From CAYPFY01 sp964410105 (GTDB lineage Bacteria; Bacteroidota; Ignavibacteria; UBA10030; SZUA-254), in assembly GCA_964410105.1 (NCBI GenBank), contig CAYPFY010000025.1:1-47168 (forward strand): a stretch of DNA of 47,168 bases, given 5' to 3'. Each line of letters begins with the position of its first letter. The stretch's first letter is position 1. Positions 1 through 9,409 of the stretch are shown here, piece by piece. Below the pieces are notes generated by a model. That model made no database searches, was not told the origin of the DNA, and saw only the letters and a program-made list of their open reading frames with translations. The translations under genes were made by a program, and so were the position numbers.

Positions 1-2191
1 CGGAGATTGTGGCCAGGGGACCCGAGATTTCAAGGTCATAGAATGTCGTCGGGCCGCCGATGTTTGATCCCGAGGAAGGAAAAATTACGCGGGAAATCCC
101 AGGATCGAAAGTCCCCTGGTTTATCCAATCCCCGTAGCAGTTGAGCGTATAAACAGGGGCAGTTGCCGCCAGGGGTGCTCGTGGACTCGCCCCGCTACTG
201 GGATAATGGATCGACCCTCCCAGCTCGATCCTCACGCTGTCGCGGATGGCAATCAAAGGCGCCCCGGCCGTAAAATTCAGGGTCCCACCGGAAGAGACTA
301 TCAACGCCCGGATCGAATCGCTCGGGAGGGCGTCCACATTCACTGTCGTCCGGATGACGGGCTCGTCCTGGGCCTGGGGAACGTGATTGGCGGCCCAGTT
401 CCCGGGGGTGGACCAGTTCCCCCCCGAGGAGCCTGTGTAGGGGTATCCGACAGTGTTGCCGAAGTCCCGAAGAACTTCATCGGTGCTGTCGTATCCATAG
501 ATGACTGTGAAAGTGTCCGGACTGACCGGGTGGATCTTTAACCACCCGGGCTTGAGCGATTCGGCGAGAAAGTATGTCCCGCTGGAAAGATTCGTAAAAG
601 CGTAGATTCCGTTGATGGAGGTGACTGCAGAATCCTGTTTCACCCCCTGCGGTTTGAAGAGATAGACCTTCCATCCCGGCATCGTCGTATCGGGAAAGCT
701 ATTCACTCCGTTCGCGTCCAGATCGTCATATGCTACTCCGCTGATCGTTGTGGGGAGCGTCCCGTCCGCGAGGATCCTTTGGGCGTAGACGTGTCTGTCC
801 GTATCAGCCGGAAGCCCGCGCCAATCATCCCATGCGATGATCGCGCCGTTCTGGCCGTCCCCGGCCATGACGGTTGGGGCAAGCTGATCGTGCGCCGCCG
901 TACTAACCGCCTTGCCATTCGTCACCCATCCGCTGTGAATGCTCCCGCCGGCGTCGATGCGCCCGGCATAGATATCGTAGTTAGTTCCGCTGCGGCGGTC
1001 GCCCCAGGAGATGATCGCGCCCCCGGCTCCGTCGCTGATGATAGAAGGATACTGTTGCACGTCTGCGGCCGTCGAGACGGCGGCGCCGTTGGAGGGCCAG
1101 CCGCTGTGGATGGCTCCATTGCCATCGATGCGCTGCGCATAAATATTATCGTCCACGCGTCCATCCATCCACGTGACAATAGCACCCCCCGACCCGTCGC
1201 TGATCAGATACGGAACCACCTGGTCGCCAGACGCGGTGCAGAGGGCATTGCCGTCCGTCGTCCATCCGGAATGGACGGAACCGTTACCATCGATACGCTG
1301 GGCATAGATGTCGTAGTCGACCCCCCCGCGGTAATCCTCCCAGGCGATGACCGCTCCCCCCGATCCATCGGACACAATCTGCGGAATATACTGCTGATTC
1401 ACCGCGGTGCAGACCGCCATGCCGTTAGCCGGCCATCCGGAGTGAATCGTTCCGCCCGCGTCGATACGCTGGGCATAAATATCATACTCCGTCGTGGCGC
1501 CATCACGGTAATCCTCCCATGCTGCTATGGCACCCCCCGCACCGTCGCTGGCTATTGCTGTAAGGTACTGATCCGACGCGGCTGTGCAGACGGGGATTCC
1601 GTTCGCAGCCCATCCGGAGTGAATCGTCCCGTCCCCGTCGATATGCTGGGCATAAATGTCATTCCCCGTTGTGCCTAAATCACGGCTATCACCCCATGCG
1701 ACGATGGCACCCCCCGCACCGTCGCTGGCGATGAATGTAATGATTGTCGGGACTGGCGCCGTCGCCATGGGAACCCCGTTCGGCGTCCATCCCGCATGGA
1801 CGCTCCCGTTGGCATCGACGCGCTGGGCATAGATGTTTCCGCTTCCGCGAAAATCTGCCCAGGCAATAACGGCTCCTCCGGCTCCATCCGGGACGACATC
1901 AGGAGAATACTGCTCTCCTGTCGCTGTGCATATCGGAATTCCGTTGGCTTTCCAGAGGGCGACCCCCGCCGAATTGAAGCGCTGGGCATAGATATCAGAG
2001 GAGCTGCCACGCCTATCGGTCCAGGCGATGATCATCCCTTTCGAGCCGTCGCTCACCATAGCGCGCGTGTGCTGGAGTCCCGGAACGTTGACCACAGGCG
2101 CATTGGTAAACTGACTGTGCGACCACTGGGCACTCAGGTTCGAGGAAAGCACAACCGTGATGAGGGCCGCCATAAGCATGGTATTCTTCAT
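1..2191 (-). CDS. T9SS-type surface repeat protein, copy A (3' part missing at window edge)
   Basis: The frame is open from the start codon to the left edge, so only the first 730 codons are seen and no stop is present. The start is supported by an AGGAG ribosome site 7 bases upstream and a signal peptide of about 23 residues ending in LSAQ. Eight repeats of about 55 residues follow, each carrying a DGAGGAIxAW core and a DIYAQRIDG strand; this pattern suggests a beta-propeller or related beta structure. After the repeats come an SdrD-B-like (prealbumin-like) domain with a DDLDANG motif and a region of surface-protein type. It is a close paralogue of the next gene upstream, colinear with it over the visible length. 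By analogy the missing C-terminus should carry a T9SS sorting domain; that is inferred, not seen. The ligand or function is unknown. Confidence 0.85.
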   Translation of the reverse strand, partial: MKNTMLMAALITVVLSSNLSAQWSHSQFTNAPVVNVPGLQHTRAMVSDGSKGMIIAWTDRRGSSSDIYAQRFNSAGVALWKANGIPICTATGEQYSPDVVPDGAGGAVIAWADFRGSGNIYAQRVDANGSVHAGWTPNGVPMATAPVPTIITFIASDGAGGAIVAWGDSRDLGTTGNDIYAQHIDGDGTIHSGWAANGIPVCTAASDQYLTAIASDGAGGAIAAWEDYRDGATTEYDIYAQRIDAGGTIHSGWPANGMAVCTAVNQQYIPQIVSDGSGGAVIAWEDYRGGVDYDIYAQRIDGNGSVHSGWTTDGNALCTASGDQVVPYLISDGSGGAIVTWMDGRVDDNIYAQRIDGNGAIHSGWPSNGAAVSTAADVQQYPSIISDGAGGAIISWGDRRSGTNYDIYAGRIDAGGSIHSGWVTNGKAVSTAAHDQLAPTVMAGDGQNGAIIAWDDWRGLPADTDRHVYAQRILADGTLPTTISGVAYDDLDANGVNSFPDTTMPGWKVYLFKPQGVKQDSAVTSINGIYAFTNLSSGTYFLAESLKPGWLKIHPVSPDTFTVIYGYDSTDEVLRDFGNTVGYPYTGSSGGNWSTPGNWAANHVPQAQDEPVIRTTVNVDALPSDSIRALIVSSGGTLNFTAGAPLIAIRDSVRIELGGSIHYPSSGASPRAPLAATAPVYTLNCYGDWINQGTFDPGISRVIFPSSGSNIGGPTTFYDLEISGPLATIS

Positions 2192-2264
2192 GAGAATTCT
2201 CCTCTCAGAGACTGCCCCGATTGCCTCGAATTCGATTTCCCTGCGCATCATATCGAGAGACCCT

Positions 2265-5200
2265 CTACCGCACTAGCAGCATGTGCCGTGTCTTCACAAA
2301 AACCTTGCTTCCATCCACACTCCTCGCCTCCATGCGATAAAAGTAAACCCCTGATGCGAGCAGGTGCCCCGCATCATTCGTCCCGCGCCACTCTGCTGTC
2401 CTTGACCCTCCAACCTCCACCTCGTCAACGAGGGTCTTCACACGCTGCCCCAGGAGATCGTAGATTGTCAGCGTCACGCGACTTTGCTCCGGAAGCTCAT
2501 ACGGGATCAGGGTAGTCGGATTGAACGGGTTTGGATAATTCTGCTCCAGGGAGTAAGATCCCGGAAGCGTCACATTGAGTGATGAGGGTGCGAGCCTGAG
2601 CCGCACGGATGTCCCGGGAGATTTTAGCGAAATCTCTCCTCCACGGGTGCGAAGGTGTACTTCCGAATTCTCGACGATCAGCGATGCAGACGCATTTCCG
2701 ACAAGCTGCCAGGAAATCTTCAATGGGTAGGCCAGTGCAGAGATTTCAAGGGGGATATCCCTCACCTGGCGAGGGTCGGCAGTTTCAAGCATCGTCCCGG
2801 TGCCGAATCGAGCATCGAATGCTTCGTCGGGAGGCACGGGAGGAAGCTCGTACAGATTCCTGTCAATTTTTCCTTGAGTCGCGAAGTACAGTTTTGAGGA
2901 ATTCCCCTCATGATCGCTGACGATAAGACGGCTGAACTCCTCGTCCAGGGAAGGCGACGTCTTGGGCAAAAGGCCTGAAGTATCTGTAATCAGAATCTGA
3001 CCAGAAGTTGTCGCCTTCACCCAGTAAGCGCGGAGAGGTCTGAGTGTGTCGGCGATGCTGTAGCCGCTTTTATAGCCGAAGATCTGGCTTGATATGATTC
3101 CCGGAGGAGTTGTCGTTGCGGACGCCGCCCTGGATGCAAAGGTTGGAACTCCGATCATATTCCATCCCGGTGAGAGGGACGTGCTGCTCGAATGTCGTTC
3201 CCCGCCCAGAATCCTCACTGCCTGCTTGGACGGGAACTTGAGCCAGTACCCCTGACCGAATCCGAGATCCTGATGAATAGTGTATGCACCCGAAAAACTG
3301 AACGCAGCCGATGTGGCGGTCGGAAAGAGCGAATCCTTCTTCGTCACCTCGGGCACCAGAGGGACGGAGACCATATTCCAGTGAGCCTGCACGGTGTCGA
3401 TCAAGAGAGGCCCGCGAAGGAGCTGAAATTGAGTTTCATCCTGTGCGGGAAGAACTTCGGACTGTTTGTACCAGAGTTCCAGCCGTGAGCGGAACCCGCT
3501 TCCCCCCTCGGGTTTAAGGACGTATTCCCGTAAAACTTCCGGCGTTCCGAACTCCGATGTCGATATGGCCTCCTCGCCCGCACTCTTCGGCAGAGCCTCG
3601 CTGCCGGGAATCCCGATGACCCATTTTGAAAAACTTTTCACCGAATCCACGGTCACATAGTTGCCGGCGGGGTTCGGAGTTCCCCCGACCAAGAGCCATT
3701 TCAGGTTCGAGGTTGGGGGAGTGGTAGCCGGAAGAGCCGTCATCGTAAAAGCGGTCGGGTAGGTGCCGGTGCCGTCGAACTGAAGATACGACTGCGCACT
3801 CTCGAATCGATAGAGATTCGTCTCTCCCTGCGTGATGGCCCGTTTAACGCTCCCCCGAAAGATTCTGCCTGTGTCTTTGATGGCCGTATAGGCCGGGTTA
3901 GTGATGAAGACGGTGTCGAGCAGACCGGGAGTCACCCCGTAGTGGAGCAGGAGGGTATCGGTAACCGTCTTATTGTCGGAGATTGTGGCCAGGGGACCCG
4001 AGATTTCAAGGTCATAGAATGTCGTCGGGCCTCCGATGTTTGATCCCGAGGCCGGAAAAATCACGCGGGAGATGCCAGGCACGAACGTTCCATAATTAAT
4101 CCAGTTCCCGTAACACTTCATGACATAGGCGGCAGCCGCCAGAGGGGCCCTGGGTCCCGCTTCGCTGCCAGGGTAGTGAATCACACTTCCAGGATCGATC
4201 CGGATGCTGTCGCGAACCTTGATGAGGGGGGAACCGGCCGTGAAATTGAGCGTGCCGCCTGGCGGCACAATCAGCGACCGGATGGAATCACTGGGCAGGC
4301 CGTCGACGGTGACCGTCGTCCGGATGACGGCCGGGTCCGCGGGACCGGGAACATGGGTTCCTAACCAGTTGGCCGGATTCGACCAGTTGCCTCCCGAGGA
4401 GCCCACATAAAGTTCCCCGTATGTGTTGCCGAAATTCTTTCCCGGCACATCCGCACTGTCGTGCTGATAAACCACGGTGAAAGTGTCCGGGCTGACCGGG
4501 TGCGTCTCGGTCCACCCGGGTTGATGTGCTTCCGCCAGGTAATAAGTCCCAGTCGTGAGGTTCGTAAAGGCAAAGACGCCATTGATCGAGGTTACGGCGG
4601 AATCCTGCTTAACCGTCTGCGGCCTGAACAGATAAATCTTCCACCCGGGAGCCGCCGTGTCTGCCAGATCCTTGGAGCCGTTGCCATTCAAATCGTCAAA
4701 CGCCAACCCGCTGATCGTCGTCGGAAGCGTTCCGTCGGCGAGTATTCTTTGAGTGTAAACGTGGTAGTCCGTATCGGCCGGAAGCCCGCGCGTATCAATC
4801 CAGGCGATGATCGCGCCGTTCTGGCCGTCGTCCGCCATGACGGTCGGGGCAAACTGATCGTGCGCCGCCGTACAAACCGCCGTGCCGTTCGATACCCATC
4901 CGCTGTGAATGCTCCCGCCGGCGTCGATGCGCCCAGCATAAATATCGAGGTCGGTTCCGCTGCGGTGGTCGGTCCAGGACATTATCGCGCCCCCGGCTCC
5001 GTCGCTGATGATGGAAGGATACTGCTGGAGGTCTCCCGCCGTGGAGACGGCAGCGCCGTTAGCGGGCCAGCCGCCGTGGATGGCTCCGTTGCCGTCTATA
5101 TGCTGCGCATAAATATCGTCGTCCACACGTCCATCCATCCAGGTAACGATCGCACCCCCCGCACCATCGCTGATCAGATGCGCCCGCAGCTGAGAGCCGG

Positions 5201-6167
5201 AGGCGGTGCAGAGGGCATTGCCGTCCGTCGTCCATCCGGAATGGATGGCGCCGTTGCCGTCGATACGCTGCGCATAGATGTCGAAATCGACCCCCCCGCG
5301 GATATCCGACCAGGTGATGACGGCTCCTCCGGACCCATCGGGCGCAATCTGCGGATTAGTCTGCTGACCCACCGCAGTGCAAATGGCATTGCCGTCCGTC
5401 GTCCATCCGGAATGGATAGCGCCGTTACCGTCAATACGCTGGGCATAGACGTCGTAATCAACACCCCCGCGGTCATCCTGCCATGTTATGATAGCGCCCC
5501 CCGCGCCGTCGCTGGCTATTGCTCGAAGGAACTGCGCCGCCGCGGCCGTGGAGATTGGCACGCCATTCGCAGCCCATCCGGCGTGAATCGTGCCGTTCCC
5601 GTCGATATGCTGAGCATAAATGTCATAGTCGGTCGTGCCGAAATCACGGTCATCCTCCCATGCTACTATGGCGCCACCCGCACCGTCGCTCGCACTCACG
5701 ATGAACGGGTAGATTATGGACGTTACTGACGCCGCCGCAGTCATAGGAACCCCGTTCGGAGCCCATCCGGCATGGATGCTCCCGTCGGCATCGACGCGCT
5801 GGGCATAAATGTTTCCGCTTCCGGTGAAGTCTCCCCAGGCAATAACGGCTCCTCCAGCTCCATCCGAGACGACAGCGGGGAGGTACTGGGTTCCCGCGGC
5901 GGTGCATATCGGAATTCCATTGGATTTCCAGAGAGCGACCCCCGCTGCGTTGAGGTGCTGGGTATAGATATCCCAGGAGCCGTTGCGGTAATCGGACCAG
6001 GCGATGATCATCCCTCCCGCGCCGTCGCTCGCCATCGAGGGGTCGGTCTGGGTACCCGGAACGTTGACCACAGGCGTATTTATGGTAGGGTTATGCGACC
6101 ATTGCGCATTAAGGGCCGATGAAAGCAGGACCATCGTCAGGACCGCGCGAAGCGAGGTTTTTTTCAT
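2265..6167 (-). CDS. T9SS-type surface repeat protein, copy B, complete
   Basis: A predicted secreted and surface-anchored protein of 1300 residues. I chose the ATG giving MKKTSLRAVL because a GAGGAG ribosome site lies 7 bases before it; the upstream in-frame ATG has the same site almost touching it. Signal peptide about 1-22 (ends ALNAQ). Residues about 25-480 are eight DGAGGAIxAW/DIYAQ repeats. Residues about 480-590 are an SdrD-B-like domain (FDDLNGNGSKD). A middle region follows, with a WNMVSVPLVP and a PGWNMIGVP stretch. The last about 90 residues are a T9SS type A sorting domain: NYPNPFNPTT, a YDLLGQRVKTL strand and SGVYFYRM, ending MLLVR. It lies 73 bp upstream of copy A on the same strand, so the two are probably co-transcribed. 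The role (adhesin, sheath or binding protein) cannot be told from sequence. Confidence 0.9.
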   Translation of the reverse strand: MKKTSLRAVLTMVLLSSALNAQWSHNPTINTPVVNVPGTQTDPSMASDGAGGMIIAWSDYRNGSWDIYTQHLNAAGVALWKSNGIPICTAAGTQYLPAVVSDGAGGAVIAWGDFTGSGNIYAQRVDADGSIHAGWAPNGVPMTAAASVTSIIYPFIVSASDGAGGAIVAWEDDRDFGTTDYDIYAQHIDGNGTIHAGWAANGVPISTAAAAQFLRAIASDGAGGAIITWQDDRGGVDYDVYAQRIDGNGAIHSGWTTDGNAICTAVGQQTNPQIAPDGSGGAVITWSDIRGGVDFDIYAQRIDGNGAIHSGWTTDGNALCTASGSQLRAHLISDGAGGAIVTWMDGRVDDDIYAQHIDGNGAIHGGWPANGAAVSTAGDLQQYPSIISDGAGGAIMSWTDHRSGTDLDIYAGRIDAGGSIHSGWVSNGTAVCTAAHDQFAPTVMADDGQNGAIIAWIDTRGLPADTDYHVYTQRILADGTLPTTISGLAFDDLNGNGSKDLADTAAPGWKIYLFRPQTVKQDSAVTSINGVFAFTNLTTGTYYLAEAHQPGWTETHPVSPDTFTVVYQHDSADVPGKNFGNTYGELYVGSSGGNWSNPANWLGTHVPGPADPAVIRTTVTVDGLPSDSIRSLIVPPGGTLNFTAGSPLIKVRDSIRIDPGSVIHYPGSEAGPRAPLAAAAYVMKCYGNWINYGTFVPGISRVIFPASGSNIGGPTTFYDLEISGPLATISDNKTVTDTLLLHYGVTPGLLDTVFITNPAYTAIKDTGRIFRGSVKRAITQGETNLYRFESAQSYLQFDGTGTYPTAFTMTALPATTPPTSNLKWLLVGGTPNPAGNYVTVDSVKSFSKWVIGIPGSEALPKSAGEEAISTSEFGTPEVLREYVLKPEGGSGFRSRLELWYKQSEVLPAQDETQFQLLRGPLLIDTVQAHWNMVSVPLVPEVTKKDSLFPTATSAAFSFSGAYTIHQDLGFGQGYWLKFPSKQAVRILGGERHSSSTSLSPGWNMIGVPTFASRAASATTTPPGIISSQIFGYKSGYSIADTLRPLRAYWVKATTSGQILITDTSGLLPKTSPSLDEEFSRLIVSDHEGNSSKLYFATQGKIDRNLYELPPVPPDEAFDARFGTGTMLETADPRQVRDIPLEISALAYPLKISWQLVGNASASLIVENSEVHLRTRGGEISLKSPGTSVRLRLAPSSLNVTLPGSYSLEQNYPNPFNPTTLIPYELPEQSRVTLTIYDLLGQRVKTLVDEVEVGGSRTAEWRGTNDAGHLLASGVYFYRMEARSVDGSKVFVKTRHMLLVR
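3977..4051. repeat. Segment nearly identical to positions 1-75 (tandem gene duplication)
   Basis: This 75-base stretch matches the first 75 bases of the window with a single difference (T here, G at position 55). Both lie exactly 2190 bases inside their genes, counted from the start codons of copies A and B. This shows that the two genes arose by duplication and that this patch has been kept almost unchanged. Confidence 0.9.
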
Positions 6168-6245
6168 ATGCATTCTCCTCACCGCAAAGAAGGATTGCGG
6201 CATGCAGATTGGCCCACCCCCGCCTGCGAAAATTCCCGCTAGCCC

Positions 6246-6259
6246 GGGGAAATTTCCCC
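6246..6259. repeat. Perfect 14-bp palindrome GGGGAAATTTCCCC
   Basis: It sits 4 bases after the stop codon of the downstream M28 peptidase gene and about 80 bases before copy B. It is self-complementary with no loop and no T-run, so it is not a normal intrinsic terminator. It may be a protein-binding site or chance. Confidence 0.5.
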
Positions 6260-6263
6260 TAGG

Positions 6264-7892
6264 TCACCGGCTCCCGGTGGCGGTTTGTGCCGGGGGCACG
6301 ACTTTCCGTGGAAATTTCTCGTCTCTCATCGCCGCGTTGTAGGCAAACGCCGCCATGATGACCGAAGCCTGTTTCAGATCCTCCGGCTGTGCCCTGTCGT
6401 AGACATCCATCGTCGAATGATGGGTTCTCGTATCGTATTCGATCTGATCCTGAATGAACTGAAAGCCGGGCAAATTTATGGCGTCGAATGAGAGGTGGTC
6501 TGTCCCTCCGGTATTCGAAAGGGACAGAGTATTTGCATCCATATCCCTGAACGCCTTGAGCCAGGAGCGGAAGATCGGCCTCACAAACTCATTGCCCTGC
6601 ATATAGACGCCTCGGACCTTACCCGTTCCGTTGTCATTATTGAAATAGGCTGAAAACTTCTCCGCATCCGCCTTATACTTGATCGGGCCCGGGGGGCCGC
6701 CATCGGGGGAAGATTCCCGCTCGCCGAAATGCTGTTTCACATACGCCTCCGAACCAAGCAAACCCTCCTCCTCGCCTCCCCAGAGAGCGACGCGAACCGT
6801 GCGGCGCGGCTTCATGCCGGAAGCTTTCAGGATCCGTATCGCCTCCATGGAGACTGCGGACCCGGTGCCGTCGTCGGTGGCGCCCGTGCCGCCGTGCCAT
6901 GAATCGAAGTGCCCGCCGACCATCACAATTTCATCCTTGAGATCGGACCCTGGGAGTTCGGCAACCACGTTGTAACCGGAATCGACTTTATAGAAATTCA
7001 CACCGAGATCGAGCTGAAGTTTCGGATGTTCACCCTTCTGGATCATGCGCACGAGGCGGTTATAATGTTCGGCACCGACCGCGAGCTGCAAAGGAATCTT
7101 CGGGGCCTTCGGATCATAGACACTTACCCTGCGAACGAAAGGCGTATCGGGGTGGACGGGGATGCTCGCCTGCTGCACAAAAATGTTTCCTCCGTCTCCG
7201 CGCGATATCGTAAGAACACCTGCGGCCCCTTCCTTCTGGCACATCTCAAGTTTATGAAAATCGACCAGGGCGCGCCTCTTCATGTCAGGGGACGCGTTGA
7301 AACCAAACCGGCGCCCGCCCCTCGCTGCGGGAAGATCCGCATTAGCATAGTTAAGCAATGTCGAGTCGGCATCACGGGACGCCTCGGGCGTGAAATGGGC
7401 CTTCAGCTCCCGCGGCTCTGTGAGAAGTACAAACTTCCCCTTCAGTTTGCCGCGAAAAGTTTCAACAGCGCTATCGGTTGTCGCGTCGAAGTAGAGGAAA
7501 TCGGCGGTGACAGACCCGTCCGTGCCGGGGGTCCAGGCCTTCGGATAGGCAATCAGCGGAAAGGTCTGGCGGCCTATGACATTGGCCGAAAAATGCTTCA
7601 GCTGCCATCCCCGTCCGAACGGACCCCAGGATTCGAGGTGGGCGTTGGAAAGGCCCATCGCGGTAAGTTTGTCGCGGGCCCACTCGGCAGCCGCCTTAAA
7701 GCCGGGGGAGCCTGTCAGACGGGGCCCGTAGACATCGGAGAGATAGCTGAGGATATCCATCACCTGCGAGCGGTTCATCCCCTCGTCCTTGATCTGAGCG
7801 ACGGCGGCGGAATCGAACTGTTCAGATTTCGTCTGGGCTTGCAGGGAGGACACTATGAATAAAGCGGCAAAAACCGGGAACAAGTATTTCAT
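6264..7892 (-). CDS. M28 family zinc exopeptidase, carboxypeptidase Q-like
   Basis: A secreted or periplasmic metallopeptidase of 542 residues. The start at MKYLFPVF is chosen because it gives a clean signal peptide (to about LQAQ, residue 20) and has a GAGGTG ribosome site; upstream residues look non-native. An apical (PA) domain-like insert lies at about 110-300. Peptidase M28 motifs: GGHFDSWHG with H328, GATDDGTG with D340, the EEE at 374-376 (catalytic base and metal ligand), NNDNG with D420, and THHSTMD with H491/H492. This is the full co-catalytic two-zinc set. The order and spacing match the carboxypeptidase Q/PGCP group, which removes single amino acids from peptides. It lies 19 bp after a second M28 gene, suggesting a joint role in digesting external peptides. 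Confidence 0.9.
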   Translation of the reverse strand: MKYLFPVFAALFIVSSLQAQTKSEQFDSAAVAQIKDEGMNRSQVMDILSYLSDVYGPRLTGSPGFKAAAEWARDKLTAMGLSNAHLESWGPFGRGWQLKHFSANVIGRQTFPLIAYPKAWTPGTDGSVTADFLYFDATTDSAVETFRGKLKGKFVLLTEPRELKAHFTPEASRDADSTLLNYANADLPAARGGRRFGFNASPDMKRRALVDFHKLEMCQKEGAAGVLTISRGDGGNIFVQQASIPVHPDTPFVRRVSVYDPKAPKIPLQLAVGAEHYNRLVRMIQKGEHPKLQLDLGVNFYKVDSGYNVVAELPGSDLKDEIVMVGGHFDSWHGGTGATDDGTGSAVSMEAIRILKASGMKPRRTVRVALWGGEEEGLLGSEAYVKQHFGERESSPDGGPPGPIKYKADAEKFSAYFNNDNGTGKVRGVYMQGNEFVRPIFRSWLKAFRDMDANTLSLSNTGGTDHLSFDAINLPGFQFIQDQIEYDTRTHHSTMDVYDRAQPEDLKQASVIMAAFAYNAAMRDEKFPRKVVPPAQTATGSR

Positions 7893-7911
7893 AAGCACCT
7901 CGTGATGATGG

Positions 7912-9276
7912 TTAAATCCCTTCCTGTGCGAGAACATAGGAGACGACGGCCAGGGCAATAGCCCCCAGCTCGAGCTCCCGCTCGTTTACCTTGTCGATAG
8001 TATCATTTTCTGAGTGGTGGTAGTCAAAGTACTTCTGGCCGTCGACGCGGAGCCCTATCGTCGGCACCCCCTTCTTCCCGAGCTCGGAGATGTCGGCGCC
8101 CCCTCCCCCCCTAGTGAAGTTATTGGCGTCGATCGGTTCCAGAAGCGAAGACCAGCGGGCGATCTTATCGAAAGAGACCGAATCGGCGGTGATGGCAAAA
8201 CCGCGGGGGGAGAAGCCCCCGGCGTCGGTTTCAAAGGCTGCGATATGTTTTTCACCCGGCCGGTCCATTTTCGCGTAGCCCTGACCTCCTCGCAGGCCGT
8301 TCTCCTCGTTCATGAAGAGTACGGCGCGGATCGTGCGGCGGGGAGCCAGTCCCAGCTCCTTCAGAATTCTGAGAGCTTCCAGAGATTGCGAGCAGCCAGC
8401 TCCATCATCGTGTGCCCCGCGGCCCTTATCCCAGCTGTCGAGGTGCCCGCCGATAACAATCACCTCCTCCGGTTTTTCCGTGCCCTTTAGCTCACCGACG
8501 ACATTGGCAGACTCCACATCAGGAAGCGTCTCGCAGGAGAGATTCAGACGGGCGGTCACCACCGAGTGCACCGCAAGAACACTGTCGAGCAGATTGGCAT
8601 CAATGGTGCTGATGGCGGCCGCAGGTACTTTCGGGAGGGAGTCCACGTAGCGCATTGCCCCGGTATGCGGACTTTTATCGAGACGAGTCGTCATCGAGCG
8701 CACCAGGGCTGCGAGTGCCCCGGCCTTGGCGGCTGCGACGGCCCCGCTCCCGCGCTGCTCGACGGCTCCTCCGTAGGCCTCAAACGTACTGAATTTTGTG
8801 GGATCCATCGGCCTGTTGAAAAAGACGATTTTCCCCTTTACCGCGTCCCCAAGCGAGCGAAGCTCATCAAACGATTTTACCTCAACAACTTCGGCTGTGA
8901 TTCCACGGGCCGGAGTGCCGACGCTCCCGCCGAGTGCGCAGACATTCAGACGGATCTTCTTCCCGCGCGGAAGAATGAGAGTCGCCTCCTCCGTCGTACC
9001 GCGTACCCAGTGGGGAACCGTTACCGGTTCGAGCCTTACATTCTGGAAGCCAAGATCCTCCATGGTTTTTTTTCCCCAGGCGACTGCTTTCGCCGCAGCG
9101 GCGGATCCGCTCAGGCGGGGACCGATTCCGACGCTGAGCTCGCGGAGAATTTCAAAGGCCTTGCAGGATTTGAGGCCGGAGGCGACAATACGGCGGGCGA
9201 CTGCCGGGTAGGTAGAATCGGAAATCTGCCCGAAGCTCTGCGCACAGGCGAGAGCCAGGCAAACCAGGAACTTCAT
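7912..9276 (-). CDS. M28 family zinc exopeptidase, second paralogue
   Basis: A 454-residue peptidase with a short signal peptide (cleavage after about SFGQ, residue 17). Motifs: GGHLDSWDKG with H278, GAHDDGAG with D290, NEENG with E324/E325, ETDAGG with D351, and YHHSENDT with H420/H421. All metal and catalytic positions of M28 are present, so it should be active. It is shorter than its neighbour because the apical insert is smaller. A family member of this kind is expected to be an aminopeptidase or carboxypeptidase Q-like dipeptidase; substrate preference cannot be read from sequence. It is the first gene of the M28 pair and probably shares a transcript with the one downstream. Confidence 0.9.
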   Translation of the reverse strand: MKFLVCLALACAQSFGQISDSTYPAVARRIVASGLKSCKAFEILRELSVGIGPRLSGSAAAAKAVAWGKKTMEDLGFQNVRLEPVTVPHWVRGTTEEATLILPRGKKIRLNVCALGGSVGTPARGITAEVVEVKSFDELRSLGDAVKGKIVFFNRPMDPTKFSTFEAYGGAVEQRGSGAVAAAKAGALAALVRSMTTRLDKSPHTGAMRYVDSLPKVPAAAISTIDANLLDSVLAVHSVVTARLNLSCETLPDVESANVVGELKGTEKPEEVIVIGGHLDSWDKGRGAHDDGAGCSQSLEALRILKELGLAPRRTIRAVLFMNEENGLRGGQGYAKMDRPGEKHIAAFETDAGGFSPRGFAITADSVSFDKIARWSSLLEPIDANNFTRGGGGADISELGKKGVPTIGLRVDGQKYFDYHHSENDTIDKVNERELELGAIALAVVSYVLAQEGI

Positions 9277-9359
9277 AGTGAATGGGACGGGGGTGCGATG
9301 ATTTAGGGGAATATCACCAAAATTTCAGGCAAGTGCAAATCCCGGAAGGGATAGCTTGT

Positions 9360-9384
9360 GGCCTCACCGGGGGGCGGTGAGCCC
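9360..9384. other. GC-rich hairpin between PDZ lipoprotein and M28 genes
   Basis: CTCACCG (9363-9369) pairs with CGGTGAG (9375-9381) around a five-G loop, with two further G-C pairs beyond one mismatch. No T-run follows on either strand, so it is not a standard terminator. It could stabilise an mRNA end or weaken read-through from the PDZ gene. Confidence 0.4.
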
Positions 9385-9409
9385 ACGGGAAAAGCTCAGG
9401 AGGGCCGGA

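Noticed and set aside
4461..5729. Long open frame on the plus strand inside surface protein copy B
   Set aside because: It is the antisense of the repeat region; the periodic codon pattern of the minus-strand gene keeps the opposite frame open. No ribosome site or recognisable domain.
779..5729. Regularly spaced DNA repeats that might suggest a CRISPR array
   Set aside because: The repeats are coding, diverged, and about 165 bases apart; they are the protein repeat units of copies A and B.
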